Under the pieces are notes generated by a model, which made no database searches, was not told where the DNA came from, and saw only the letters and a list, made by a program, of their open reading frames with translations. The position numbers were made by a program, and so were the translations under genes. A DNA stretch of 64,000 nucleotides, from positions 124,001-188,000 of the forward strand of contig CALWPL010000001.1 in assembly GCA_944383405.1 (NCBI GenBank), written 5' to 3'. The DNA is from an uncultured Clostridia bacterium. GTDB lineage: Bacteria; Bacillota; Clostridia; Christensenellales; UBA1242. The stretch's first letter is position 1, and each line of letters begins with the position of its first letter. Shown here piece after piece: positions 8,149 through 16,967 of this stretch.

Positions 8149-9924
8149 ATGGAACAATTATTTTCAACGACACCATTACAAGTAATTCAATTAGTAAATA
8201 AAATTGAATTGGGGGAATTGGGGTTGCCTGAATTGCAAAGACCTTTTATTTGGAAGGATGCAAAAGTAAGAGATCTGTTTGATTCAATGATGAAAGGATA
8301 TCCTATTGGTTACTTAATGATTTGGGATTGCCCAGAACTAGACAATAAAAAACAAATTGGCATTGAAGAACATAGTTATCCCACGCCAAAGGAAGTTATT
8401 ATTGATGGTCAACAAAGACTGACAAGTTTATATGCTGTTATGAAAGGCAAAAAGGTAAAAAATGATAAATATGAAGATAGGGAAATAATAATTTCCTTTA
8501 ATCCATTAAAGTGTATTTTTGAGGTTGGGGATCAAGCGACAAAGAGAGATAAAGAGTGGATATATAATATCAGCAATGCATATACAGCAAATTCTTTTCA
8601 ATTTATAAGTGATTATATTAACGAGTTAAAAACAGCAAGGTTAAATAAGGGCTTGGATTTAACAAATGAGGAAGTGAAAATAGTTTCAAATAATATTACA
8701 GCTCTTTACAACTTGCAAAATTTTATATTGCCTGTATTTAATATAAAGTCGTCTGCGGACGAAGAATCGGTTTCAAATATATTTGTTAGGGTTAATTCAG
8801 GTGGTATAACTCTAAAACAAAATGACTTTGTATTAACCTTAGTTTCATTGTATTGGCAAGAAGGTAGAAATCTTATTGAACAATTTTCGAAAGATTCTCG
8901 GATTCCAAGCACAAAAACCACATCTTATAATTCAATAACAGAGGTTGAACCTCAGGATATTGTTAGGGTAGTTATAGCATATGGATTTGATAGGGCAAGA
9001 TTAAAATATGGTTACAAACTATTAAGAGGTGCAGATTTTGATAAAAAGGGTGCGATAGACATCAATTTAAGAAACCAAAGATTCGACAAATTGAAAGAAA
9101 AATTAAAAGATGTGCTTAATGTTCATACATGGCATGAATTTTTAAAATGCATTATGAATGCTGGGTATTATAGTAAAGATATGATTTCTTCTGATACTGC
9201 AATATTTTATGCATATGCATTCTACTTAATTGCAAAACATAGATTTAATGCTTCTTATAATGAAAATTTATTGCTAATTTCTAAATGGTATTTTTATATT
9301 TCGTTAGTTTCATTATATTCTGGGTCTTTTGAATCAACTATGGAAACACATTTAAATGCTATTAAAGAGATGAAAAACTTTGAAGACTTTAGAATATATC
9401 TAGAGAAACTTATGTCTGAAAAATTGACAAATGACTATTTTACGATTACTCTTCCGGGGTCTGATGGTTTGGCAGTCTCTGGTAAAGGAAATTCTGCATG
9501 GAATGCATATTGTGCATCACTGAATATACTTGATGCTCACTTGTTATTTTCAAAGGGGAATTTACTTGTTTCAAAGTTGTATGAAGTTGGAGTTGATGGG
9601 AATAGAAGATCATTAGAAAAACATCACTTATTCCCAAAAGCCTATTTAAAATCTTTAGGATACAGTGATGTTATGATTAATCAAATAGCTAATTATGCAT
9701 ACATTGATTGGAAAGATAATATGGAAATTCTTGATGAAGATCCAGCAAAATATTATCCTATTGTTTGCCAAGGTAAAAGGGAAGAAGAAATTTTAAAAAT
9801 CGAAGAAGAAAATGCTTTGCCACATGGTTGGGAAAATATGACATACGAGGAATTTCTTTTAGAAAGAAGAAAACTTATGGCTTTAAAAATCAAACAAGCA
9901 TATGAAAAATTGAGTAAGAAATAA
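8149..9924 (+). CDS. DUF262/GmrSD-type restriction protein
   Basis: 591 residues. The N-terminal DUF262 domain, a ParB-like NTPase fold, shows the family opening LPELQRPFIWKDAKVRDLFDS and the signature DGQQRLTSL (about 86-94). NIFVRVNSGG at about 210 is also typical. The C-terminal part has HHLFPKAYL (about 492-500), the histidine-metal nuclease motif of the DUF1524 half. The single-chain DUF262+DUF1524 layout is that of GmrSD type IV restriction enzymes, which cleave DNA with modified (for example glucosylated hydroxymethyl) cytosines. AGGAG precedes the ATG. The gene stands alone between hsdR and a gene-free stretch. Substrate specificity cannot be told. Confidence 0.88.
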   Translation: MEQLFSTTPLQVIQLVNKIELGELGLPELQRPFIWKDAKVRDLFDSMMKGYPIGYLMIWDCPELDNKKQIGIEEHSYPTPKEVIIDGQQRLTSLYAVMKGKKVKNDKYEDREIIISFNPLKCIFEVGDQATKRDKEWIYNISNAYTANSFQFISDYINELKTARLNKGLDLTNEEVKIVSNNITALYNLQNFILPVFNIKSSADEESVSNIFVRVNSGGITLKQNDFVLTLVSLYWQEGRNLIEQFSKDSRIPSTKTTSYNSITEVEPQDIVRVVIAYGFDRARLKYGYKLLRGADFDKKGAIDINLRNQRFDKLKEKLKDVLNVHTWHEFLKCIMNAGYYSKDMISSDTAIFYAYAFYLIAKHRFNASYNENLLLISKWYFYISLVSLYSGSFESTMETHLNAIKEMKNFEDFRIYLEKLMSEKLTNDYFTITLPGSDGLAVSGKGNSAWNAYCASLNILDAHLLFSKGNLLVSKLYEVGVDGNRRSLEKHHLFPKAYLKSLGYSDVMINQIANYAYIDWKDNMEILDEDPAKYYPIVCQGKREEEILKIEEENALPHGWENMTYEEFLLERRKLMALKIKQAYEKLSKK

Positions 9925-9966
9925 AACTCATTGCCTCTCTTTTTGAGATAAAAGAAAAGGAAGACT

Positions 9967-9995
9967 GGTCACACTGCAAGGTGTGGCTTTTTTTG
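9967..9995 (+). terminator. Terminator after the DUF262 gene
   Basis: Short hairpin (CACAC, TGCAAG loop, GTGTG) followed by a run of seven T. Confidence 0.7.
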
Positions 9996-10925
9996 TGCAA
10001 CAAAATGCGGAAAAGAGGGGTGATGGGAATAAAAAGTTGAAATAAATTTATGGGGACGGTGAAAAGACTTATAAAATAAGGGTTTGCTAGGTTTTGGGTG
10101 ATTGGAAAGTGTGTTGGATAATGGTGGCGGAGAGTATAAAAGGGGTTGATTTTGGTTAAAATTGGGGAATTTTTATGCAACAAGAGTGCCTTACATAGAG
10201 AGGCATTTTTATTTTGAGTTAAGAAAGGTTATTGTTTTTGCCTTTATTTGAATGACGAAACGGGTAGTTTCGTTTTGAGAAAATGCGTGCAAAGTGACTA
10301 GAGAGTGAGTGGTTGCATTAATAGTTGTCGAGTAGAGAAAGGGCAAGTATAAATGGAGGTGTTTATGAAATATGGCAAGTAATTAGTATAGCAAAGAACA
10401 AGGAAGAGGTTTAGATTTTTGCTTGGTATTAAAGTTATTAGGCGAGTTGGAAAAGTGTGTTAAAGCGGAATTAATATCTCTATTTTTATAATCTTCATTA
10501 TAAGCAGAAGTCCTAATAATTAATATCTATTTAGATTTAATAAAAAAGAGGAGGTGACGGCGAAAATGGGCGGTGTTTGGCGAGTTGAATGAGTGGCGAA
10601 GAAAGTGTAAAGGAAAGGAGTGTTTTAAGAAATTGAGACGAGTAATGGGCATAGTGTAAATCAAGCAAGTTGCTGTTAATTTGAGTTGGAAATTGGAGGG
10701 AATAGGTAAATAAATTGTTAAAATTAATGGAAGCAGGAAAAGAGGTGGCTCAAAGTGCTGAAAATACGCAAAAAGCCAAGGAAATAAGGGCATATTTTGA
10801 CGCACCACCTATTAGCGTTGACGCACTTTGCGCCACCTACATTTAGCCGAGAAGTGGGAAACCCACTTTCGCTTAAATTAGTTTAAAACAAGAAAAATTA
10901 AAATATTTAAATAAAAATTATTTAA

Positions 10926-10939
10926 CTCATTGCCTCTCT
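10926..10939 (+). repeat. Right copy of the ATTGCCTCTCT direct repeat
   Basis: Sixteen-base identity (AACTCATTGCCTCTCT) with the stretch just after the DUF262 gene, about 1 kb to the left. It sits 20-35 bp before the small ORF that precedes the serine recombinase. Possible attachment or element-end sequence; unproved. Confidence 0.5.
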
Positions 10940-10961
10940 AAATGTGATGAGGAGAATAATT

Positions 10962-11174
10962 ATGAATGAACAAAATTTAAACAATGTAATTGTGATTGAT
11001 AGAGTTTCAAAGAAGGTTTTGAATGAACCAAATATAGAGATTGATGAAGAGGTTTACGCTGAGGCGGTTTCAAGATTGGTGGATAAATTATTGGTAGGCT
11101 TAAGGCAAGGCGAGAGTATAAAAAGAATGACGCCGAGGAGTGTGTTTTCATATCAAAAGTCAAAAGAAAAATAA
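10962..11174 (+). CDS. Small protein upstream of the serine recombinase
   Basis: 70 residues starting MNEQNLNNVIVIDRVSKKV. The ATG at 10962 is preferred because AGGAG lies 8 nt before it; an upstream in-frame ATG at 10944 overlaps that ribosome site. No domain recognised. It lies about 100 bp before a large serine recombinase, the same arrangement as the small gene at 35723 before the second recombinase. I infer a companion of the recombinase, perhaps a regulator or directionality factor, without direct evidence. Confidence 0.6.
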   Translation: MNEQNLNNVIVIDRVSKKVLNEPNIEIDEEVYAEAVSRLVDKLLVGLRQGESIKRMTPRSVFSYQKSKEK

Positions 11175-11278
11175 ACTAAAAAACTTTCAGGTTTGTGCTG
11201 GATTTATGAAAAAGTTTGTGGTATGTGTTTGTGATGAAAGATACTCAAAAAACAAAGTATTTAATTATAGGAGAAAAG

Positions 11279-12931
11279 ATGAAGAAAATTGTAATTTATG
11301 CTAGATATTCTAGTGACAGGCAAACGGAGCAGTCAATCGAGGGGCAACTTCGTGTGTGCCACGAGTATGCTGAGCGCAATGATTATGTGGTTGTTCATGA
11401 GTATATCGACAGGGCACTTTCAGGGACGACTGACAGAAGGCCTGCCTTTTTGCAGATGATTGAGGACAGCAAGAAGAAAGAGTTTGAGTATGTGCTGGTG
11501 TATCAGCTGGACAGGTTTGCGAGGAACAGGTATGACAGTGCGAACTACAAAATGAAGCTCAAAAAGAATGGGGTGAGAGTGCTGTCGGCAAGAGAGAATA
11601 TTTCGGATGACGCCAGCGGAATTTTAATGGAAAGTGTGCTTGAAGGTATGGCGGAATATTATTCTGCCGAGCTCAGTCAAAAGGTCAAGCGTGGGGTGCG
11701 TGAAAGTTTGATTAAGGGCTATTACACAGGTGGGCAGGTTACATACGGCTACAAGGTTGAAGATAAGAAATGGAAAATTGATGAAGAGCATGCAGAGTTT
11801 GTTCGGCAAGCGTTTAATGAATATGCGGTGGGCGAGAAGGCTACTGAAATTGCAGACCATTTAAATGCGCAGGGTTCAAGAACGTCAACGGGCAAAAAGT
11901 GGAACGGCAATGGGATTTCAAAAATGCTACACAACCAAAGATATATGGGGATTGAAAAGTTTGGTGGTGAGATTTTTACTGATGTAATTCCGCCGATTGT
12001 TGAAGAAAAGTTGTGGCAAGTGGTGAATGGTATGATGGAGCACTTCCGAAGGAACTACAAAAAGGACAAATACGACCCATACTTTTTGACGGGCAAAATT
12101 TTCTGCGGATACTGCGGTGAAAGTGTGATTGCAGAGGCAGGTTCCAGCCATATGGGAACGAGATATAAATACTACAAGTGCCACACGAAAAAGGTCAAGG
12201 GCAAGTCGTGTTTGCTTAGAAATTATCGCAAGCATGAACTTGAACAACTTATTATTGACAAAACTAAAAAATACATTTTGACCCCAAGCAAAATTGAGGA
12301 GATTGCACATATGGTTGTGGATAAATACAACTCTGAGATTTCAAACAACGTCGTGCTTAAATGCCTTGAAAAGGAATTAAGGCAGATAAATAATAAAATC
12401 AACAGCTTAGTGAAGAATATGGAACAGAGCGTAGTTTCACTCACTCTTCGTGAAATGCTTTACAAACTTGAAAATGATAGGGCGGATATTCAACTTAAAA
12501 TTGCCGAAGAAAAGAGCAAGTTTGATAAGCCACTAAACTTTGAAGATATCAGAAATTTTATATCACTGTTTGCCAGCAAAGACTACGACGATGTGTTTGA
12601 ACGAAACGAATTTTTCAACCGATTTATTAAAAAGGTGCTTTTATTTAATGATAAAATTATTGTGATTATGCGAGGTAGCAAGAGTGCCGACAATGAACTT
12701 GCGATAAACAATGACGAACTTTACGCAAAAAGAATTTTAGAAAAATTTGAGAAAAAAGAAATAGGTGAAAATATTGATAACAGCAAAAATGGGAGCCTCG
12801 ACAATATGGGCTCTCATTTTTGTGAAAATGATAAAATTTTAAAAGAAAAAGAGGCTGAATTAGACCTTTTCGTCCATCAGCCTCCTCGTGGCGGAGTGCT
12901 TAACTTTAGAACCGTACTGCAAATTTATTAA
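11279..12931 (+). CDS. Large serine recombinase 1
   Basis: Site-specific integrase/excisionase of a mobile element, 550 residues. The N-terminal resolvase domain starts VIYARYSSDRQTEQSIEGQ, with the nucleophile among Ser11/Ser12 and a conserved DRFARNR block. The recombinase domain follows (about 160-270), then a zinc ribbon CGYCG...YYKC...C (about 280-315) and a coiled coil. AGGAG precedes the ATG at 11279. The first two thirds are clearly more GC-rich than neighbouring genes, a sign of foreign origin. A terminator-like hairpin lies inside the last 50 codons (12785-12821), so the last residues may be read-through into junction DNA. Confidence 0.9.
   Translation: MKKIVIYARYSSDRQTEQSIEGQLRVCHEYAERNDYVVVHEYIDRALSGTTDRRPAFLQMIEDSKKKEFEYVLVYQLDRFARNRYDSANYKMKLKKNGVRVLSARENISDDASGILMESVLEGMAEYYSAELSQKVKRGVRESLIKGYYTGGQVTYGYKVEDKKWKIDEEHAEFVRQAFNEYAVGEKATEIADHLNAQGSRTSTGKKWNGNGISKMLHNQRYMGIEKFGGEIFTDVIPPIVEEKLWQVVNGMMEHFRRNYKKDKYDPYFLTGKIFCGYCGESVIAEAGSSHMGTRYKYYKCHTKKVKGKSCLLRNYRKHELEQLIIDKTKKYILTPSKIEEIAHMVVDKYNSEISNNVVLKCLEKELRQINNKINSLVKNMEQSVVSLTLREMLYKLENDRADIQLKIAEEKSKFDKPLNFEDIRNFISLFASKDYDDVFERNEFFNRFIKKVLLFNDKIIVIMRGSKSADNELAINNDELYAKRILEKFEKKEIGENIDNSKNGSLDNMGSHFCENDKILKEKEAELDLFVHQPPRGGVLNFRTVLQIY
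12785..12824 (+). terminator. Terminator-like hairpin inside the recombinase reading frame
   Basis: Arms AAAAATGGGAGCC and GGGCTCTCATTTTT with one mismatch, loop about 10 nt, U-rich on the 3' side. It lies about 110 bp before the stop codon of the recombinase frame. Confidence 0.5.
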
Positions 12932-12992
12932 ATACAATATCATATGTATATCAATGTTCAATTATTTATTTCCTGACAATATGTTTTAATTA

Positions 12993-13021
12993 TTGTTTAT
13001 TTAAGACTAATGTGGTATAAT
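12993..13021 (+). promoter_or_regulatory. Promoter of the Gabija-like operon
   Basis: TTGTTT (12993-12998), 17-nt spacer, TATAAT (13016-13021) with an extended TGn element. It ends 15 bp before the ATG at 13037, so the 5' leader would be very short. Confidence 0.6.
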
Positions 13022-13036
13022 TAAAACGAGGTGCGT

Positions 13037-14695
13037 ATGGTAATATCAAAAGTAAGAATAAAAAATTTTAAATCTTTTAAAGATAATTTTTTCATAGACT
13101 TAGATCCTAAATTAAACATTTTAGTAGGAATGAATGAAGCTGGAAAATCAACAATATTAGAAGCAATTCATTTAGCCTGTTCAGGTACTTACGATGGGAA
13201 ATTAATTAAAAATGAAATATCTCAAAATTTATTTAATGCAGAATGTGTAAAAGAATACCTAAAGAGATTAAAATCTGATTCACCTATAAAATTACCAAGT
13301 ATTGAGATTGAAATTTTTTTCAATCAAATTGATGATGAATTTTATAAAGGAGATGCAAATTTTTATGATAATAGCGAATACTCAGGATTTATATTTGAGA
13401 TAAAATACAATGAAGAATTTAATAAAATTTATGATGAATTTACACACTCCGCTACAGAAATAACAAGTTTACCTGTAGAATATTATGATGTAACATGGAC
13501 AACTTTTGCTCGTAAAAAATTTACACCAAGAGATTTAAAATTTAAATCATCTTTTATAGATTCAGCTTCCATAAAATCATTTAGTGGTTGTGATGTACAT
13601 TTTACTAAAATTTTAAGGGATGCTTTATCGGATGAAGATAAAGTAAAAATTTCTCAATCTCACAGAAAATTAGTAGATGAATTCAGGAATAATTCTGATG
13701 TTCAAAACATTAATTTAAAAATTCAAGATCAAACAAAAATTTCAAATAAAAAGATTTCCATTTCAGTAGAGTTGCAAACTAAAAATGCATGGGAAAACAC
13801 ATTAACAACTTTAATGGATGGAATACCGTATACTTTTATAGGTAAAGGAGAACAGGCGATAATAAAAACTAATTTAGCATTGGTGTCAGAACAAACACAA
13901 AAAGCATCTGTGATATTAATTGAAGAACCAGAAAACCATTTAACATATGCTAAATTAAATGAACTAATAAGCACATTAGAAACTAACAATCAAGAGAAAC
14001 AAATAATACTAACTACTCATAGTAGTTTTGTTGCTAATAAATTAGGCTTAAAATCTTTAAGACTTTTAAATGATAAAAAAATTTTATCATTAAATGATTT
14101 AACAGAAGATACATATATGTTTTTTAATAGAATTTCAGGTTATGATACACTAAGACTAATTCTTGCAAAAAAAATAATTTTAGTCGAAGGTGACTCTGAT
14201 GAATTAATAGTTCAAAGAGCTTATTTAGATAAACACAATAAGTTACCTATTCAGGATAATATTGATGTTATGTCTGTTGGTTTATCTTTTTTAAGATTTT
14301 TAGAGATTGCAGAAAAATTAAATATTAAAGTAAGCGTAGTAACTGATAATGACGGAAATATTGAAAACTTGCAAAAGAAATATGAAAATTATTTAGGAAA
14401 AAACAAAAAAGAAAATATTTATATTTCCTATGATGATGTAGTTGATAGTGATGGTTTCATACTAGATGATGGAGAGAAATTTAATTTTAATACACTTGAA
14501 CCGAAATTGCTTAAATCAAACACTTTAGAGATTTTTAATAAAATTTTAAACAAAAATTTTGCAACAGAAAAAGAACTTTTAATACATATGCATGCCAATA
14601 AAACAGATTGCGCATTAAAAATATTTAATTCTAAAGAAAAAATTAAATATCCTAATTATATTATGAATGCATTTGAGGGGCAAGATAATGGATAG
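13037..14695 (+). CDS. OLD-family ATP-dependent nuclease (GajA-like)
   Basis: 552 residues, close to GajA length. The N-terminal ABC-type ATPase has Walker A GMNEAGKS (31-38), a Walker B with LIEEPENHL (about 295) and an H-loop TTHSSF (about 325). The C-terminal Toprim domain has VEGDSDE (about 382) and the acidic pair TDNDG (about 435), metal ligands of OLD nucleases. The ATG at 13037 is chosen because GAGGTG sits 6 nt upstream; an in-frame GTG lies two codons earlier. Its stop overlaps the start of a UvrD-like helicase gene. An OLD nuclease plus a UvrD-like helicase is the Gabija anti-phage architecture, in which nucleotide depletion by phage replication activates the nuclease. Confidence 0.87.
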   Translation: MVISKVRIKNFKSFKDNFFIDLDPKLNILVGMNEAGKSTILEAIHLACSGTYDGKLIKNEISQNLFNAECVKEYLKRLKSDSPIKLPSIEIEIFFNQIDDEFYKGDANFYDNSEYSGFIFEIKYNEEFNKIYDEFTHSATEITSLPVEYYDVTWTTFARKKFTPRDLKFKSSFIDSASIKSFSGCDVHFTKILRDALSDEDKVKISQSHRKLVDEFRNNSDVQNINLKIQDQTKISNKKISISVELQTKNAWENTLTTLMDGIPYTFIGKGEQAIIKTNLALVSEQTQKASVILIEEPENHLTYAKLNELISTLETNNQEKQIILTTHSSFVANKLGLKSLRLLNDKKILSLNDLTEDTYMFFNRISGYDTLRLILAKKIILVEGDSDELIVQRAYLDKHNKLPIQDNIDVMSVGLSFLRFLEIAEKLNIKVSVVTDNDGNIENLQKKYENYLGKNKKENIYISYDDVVDSDGFILDDGEKFNFNTLEPKLLKSNTLEIFNKILNKNFATEKELLIHMHANKTDCALKIFNSKEKIKYPNYIMNAFEGQDNG

Positions 14696-15812
14696 TAAAT
14701 TATTAATCGCATGTGCTGGCGCAGGTAAAACAACATTTCTAGTTAATAAAGCATTAGAGATGAATAATAAAAGAATTTTAATAACTACTTTTACTGATGA
14801 AAATACAGAATCTATTAAAAATAAAATTATTAAAAAAAATAAATCTATTCCATCTTTTATAAAAGTGCAACCTTGGTTTTCCTTTCTTTTAGAGCATTGC
14901 GTGCGACCATTTCAAGGGAAAATACTAAAAGAAGAAATTAATGGTTTGATATTAATTTCAGGGAAATCTGCTGTAAGATATTATTTAAATGGGGTGCCTG
15001 TCTGCTGGCCAGAATCAGATTTAAAGCATCATTATTTTTCAAAAGAAATGTACATTTTTTCTGATAAAATATCAAAATTTGCAATTAAATGTAATGATAT
15101 TAATAATAATCTTGTTTTAAATAGACTTAAAACATTATATGATTATATTTTTATAGATGAAATTCAAGATATGGCTGGCTATGATTTTCAATTAATTAAA
15201 AATATAATGGAAAGTGGTATTAAAGTGATAATGGTTGGTGATCCTAGACAAAGCACTTTTACTACTCATTATGATAGTAAATATAAACAATACTCTGGAT
15301 TTGAAATAAAAAAATTTTTCTCAACTCATTGTAAAGATTTATGTCAAATTGATGAAAATACCTTAAATACAACTCATAGATGTAATCAAGAAATAATTGA
15401 AAAAGCAAACAATTTATATCCTGATTTACAATCATCATTATCTGATTTAAACGAAACAGGGGAATTCAATGGTATTTATTTTATTTTTCCAGAAGAAATG
15501 GATAAATTAACCAAATTAATAAACCCGATAGTAATCAGATATAATAAAAATTATTATAATGGTAATTTAAAATCTATAAATGTTGGAAAATCTAAAGGGT
15601 TAGAGTTTGACTATACTTTATTATTTTTAACAAAAGACATGATAAGTTGGTTTTTTAAACCATTAGAACTAAAAAATAAAACAAGGTCAAATACATATAT
15701 TGCGTTAACTCGTGCAAAATATGCTTGTTTTATAGTTATCGAAGATCAAAAATATGTACATAAATTAAAAAAAATTAAAATAAATGATTTATGTGTTTAT
15801 AAACTTCCTTAA
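14688..15812 (+). CDS. Short UvrD/Rep-like helicase (GajB-like)
   Basis: Superfamily 1 helicase-like protein, 374 residues. The ATG at 14688 overlaps the end of the nuclease gene by 8 bp and has GAGGGG upstream. Motifs in order: Walker A CAGAGKTT (9-16), Walker B FIDEIQD (about 155), GDPRQSTF (about 180), THRCN (about 230), KSKGLEFD (about 305) and YIALTRAKYA (about 345). Compared with typical GajB (near 490 residues from general knowledge) it lacks roughly a quarter, probably the accessory 1B/2B insertions, while keeping the ATPase motifs. Translational coupling to the OLD nuclease supports one complex. Confidence 0.82.
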   Translation: MDSKLLIACAGAGKTTFLVNKALEMNNKRILITTFTDENTESIKNKIIKKNKSIPSFIKVQPWFSFLLEHCVRPFQGKILKEEINGLILISGKSAVRYYLNGVPVCWPESDLKHHYFSKEMYIFSDKISKFAIKCNDINNNLVLNRLKTLYDYIFIDEIQDMAGYDFQLIKNIMESGIKVIMVGDPRQSTFTTHYDSKYKQYSGFEIKKFFSTHCKDLCQIDENTLNTTHRCNQEIIEKANNLYPDLQSSLSDLNETGEFNGIYFIFPEEMDKLTKLINPIVIRYNKNYYNGNLKSINVGKSKGLEFDYTLLFLTKDMISWFFKPLELKNKTRSNTYIALTRAKYACFIVIEDQKYVHKLKKIKINDLCVYKLP

Positions 15813-16125
15813 ACAAATATAAATTAAACAAAATATAATTCTCCCTTATATCTCTTTGCCTTTTGAGTGTCTTTTGTAGCATAGTTTTCGTAGGAGTAAA
15901 CGGAAGTAAATATTGCTTAAACAATTTAATAACATAACAAATGTATTTCATAAGACTAGGTTTTAACCTGGTCTTTTTTATTGCAATCAAGAAATTCTAA
16001 TACAATATTTTCTTCTTTCTCGTTGACTCCTACTTAAAAATCAAAAGTAAAACAACCTTCCTACCAAACAATGCTACTTCGCCACTTGTGCCAAAAGGCA
16101 AATTTATATAAGGAGGTTTAAAAGT
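15813..16125. other. Intergenic stretch before the PcfJ/PcfK operon
   Basis: 313 bp holding the terminator at 15952-15979 and the leader of the next operon, which ends in AGGAGG before the ATG at 16126. A small GCC...GGC dyad around 16080-16098 is the only other structure I see. Confidence 0.5.
15952..15979 (+). terminator. Terminator after the Gabija-like pair
   Basis: Hairpin AAGACTAGGTT/AACCTGGTCTT with a 2-nt loop followed by T6. Confidence 0.75.
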
Positions 16126-16389
16126 ATGAATAAAGAAAATGAAAAGTATTCAATAGAAAAAATGTATTTAAAAGAATTTCAGTTTTTCAATGGTGAATAC
16201 GATATCACTTTTAACATTGTTGACATTAACACTGATAAAATGATTGTCAAACTTGCAGTTACTAATCTTGGAAAAATCAGCGTTATTGAATACGATTTGA
16301 AAAGAGATAAAAACAACAATTTATACTTTGAATATGGTTGTCAATTTTCAAAAATAGATATTGACAACTTTGAAGAAATTAACGATTAA
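16126..16389 (+). CDS. Hypothetical protein, first gene of a mobile-element operon
   Basis: 87 residues starting MNKENEKYSIEKMYLKEF, acidic and rich in predicted beta-strand, with no domain I recognise. AGGAGG lies 10 nt before the ATG. It opens a run of seven tightly spaced same-strand genes (gaps of 3-15 bp) that includes ArdA, PcfK and PcfJ, so it is probably cargo of a conjugative element or plasmid. Confidence 0.75.
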   Translation: MNKENEKYSIEKMYLKEFQFFNGEYDITFNIVDINTDKMIVKLAVTNLGKISVIEYDLKRDKNNNLYFEYGCQFSKIDIDNFEEIND

Positions 16390-16401
16390 GGAGTAAAAAC
16401 T

Positions 16402-16953
16402 ATGAACACATTAGATGAAATTAAAATTGTTATTGGTTCTTGGGGCTCTTATAACGAATGTAACGAAAGAGCATTAGGCTCGAAATGGTTAACTCTTGCC
16501 GACTATTCAAGTTGGGAAGAAATCGAAGAAGAACTTAAAAAAGAAGGCTTTGAATTAAATGGCATTGATGAAGAACTATTTATTCAAGACATTGAAGGAA
16601 TTGATGCAGATAATAATTGGGACTATGAACACCCTAAAAATTTATTTGAAACTTTACAAGAATCAGGAGTACTTGAAGATAGTTACAAATACGAAATTAT
16701 GCAAGCATATCTTGAAGTGAGATGCTTTGAAGAATGGAAAGACTTGGTAAACTCTCGTGGCAATCATTGGGACGATGATATTACCATTTGGAAAGGATAT
16801 GACTGGGCTGACTATGGAAAAGAATATTTTGAAAACTGTTGTTATAATATACCAGAAAGTATAATTGATTTTATAGATTTTGAAGCATATGGGAAATACA
16901 TAGGAGATTATAACGCAGAAGAATACGAAAACGGAATAATTGAAATTAGATAA
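16402..16953 (+). CDS. ardA: ArdA-like antirestriction protein
   Basis: 183 residues, extremely acidic throughout, as expected of a DNA mimic. Family-like features: SWEEIEEEL near 50, a central region ending near YEIMQAYLEVR, and the C-terminal pattern IPESIIDFIDFEAYGKYIGDY. ArdA proteins imitate bent B-DNA and block type I restriction enzymes, letting incoming conjugative DNA survive. GGAG precedes the ATG. It sits second in the mobile operon, 9-10 kb from an hsdMSR locus, so a conflict between element and host restriction is plausible. Confidence 0.82.
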   Translation: MNTLDEIKIVIGSWGSYNECNERALGSKWLTLADYSSWEEIEEELKKEGFELNGIDEELFIQDIEGIDADNNWDYEHPKNLFETLQESGVLEDSYKYEIMQAYLEVRCFEEWKDLVNSRGNHWDDDITIWKGYDWADYGKEYFENCCYNIPESIIDFIDFEAYGKYIGDYNAEEYENGIIEIR

Positions 16954-16967
16954 TAAGGAGTTATATT

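Larger units (their letters stand above)
9925..10961. other. Gene-free, G-rich stretch with 16-bp direct repeats
   Basis: About 1 kb without a credible gene. The plus strand is conspicuously rich in G and purines compared with the rest of the window. AACTCATTGCCTCTCT occurs at about 9927-9942 and again at about 10924-10939, and the core TGCCTCTCT appears inverted near 10195. A hairpin with arms AAGTGGG/CCCACTT lies at 10852-10868, next to a GC-rich patch with TTGACGCAC repeated twice. It lies directly upstream of a serine-recombinase operon, so it may be an element end, a decayed gene or a structured RNA. I cannot assign it. Confidence 0.5.

Noticed and set aside
7955..8185. 76-residue plus-strand frame before the DUF262 gene
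   Set aside because: Overlaps the supported 79-residue minus-strand gene and the DUF262 start, with no ribosome site.
10125..10134. TGGCGGAGAG, identical to the end of the tRNA-Ser gene, as an attachment site remnant
   Set aside because: Only 10 bp, in a G-rich stretch where chance matches are likely, with no further identity on either side; serine recombinases also do not usually use tRNA ends.
9890..10183. 97-residue minus-strand frame in the gene-free segment
   Set aside because: Composition is dominated by Phe/Leu/Pro/His from the complement of a G-rich strand, there is no ribosome site, and it overlaps the end of the DUF262 gene.
10527..10808. 93-residue minus-strand frame
   Set aside because: Same biased composition, no ribosome site, no domain; explained by the strand skew of the region.
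13031..15812. PARIS system (AriA/AriB)
   Set aside because: The ATPase gene carries its own Toprim domain and its partner has helicase motifs, which fits Gabija rather than an AAA protein with a separate Toprim-DUF4435 partner.
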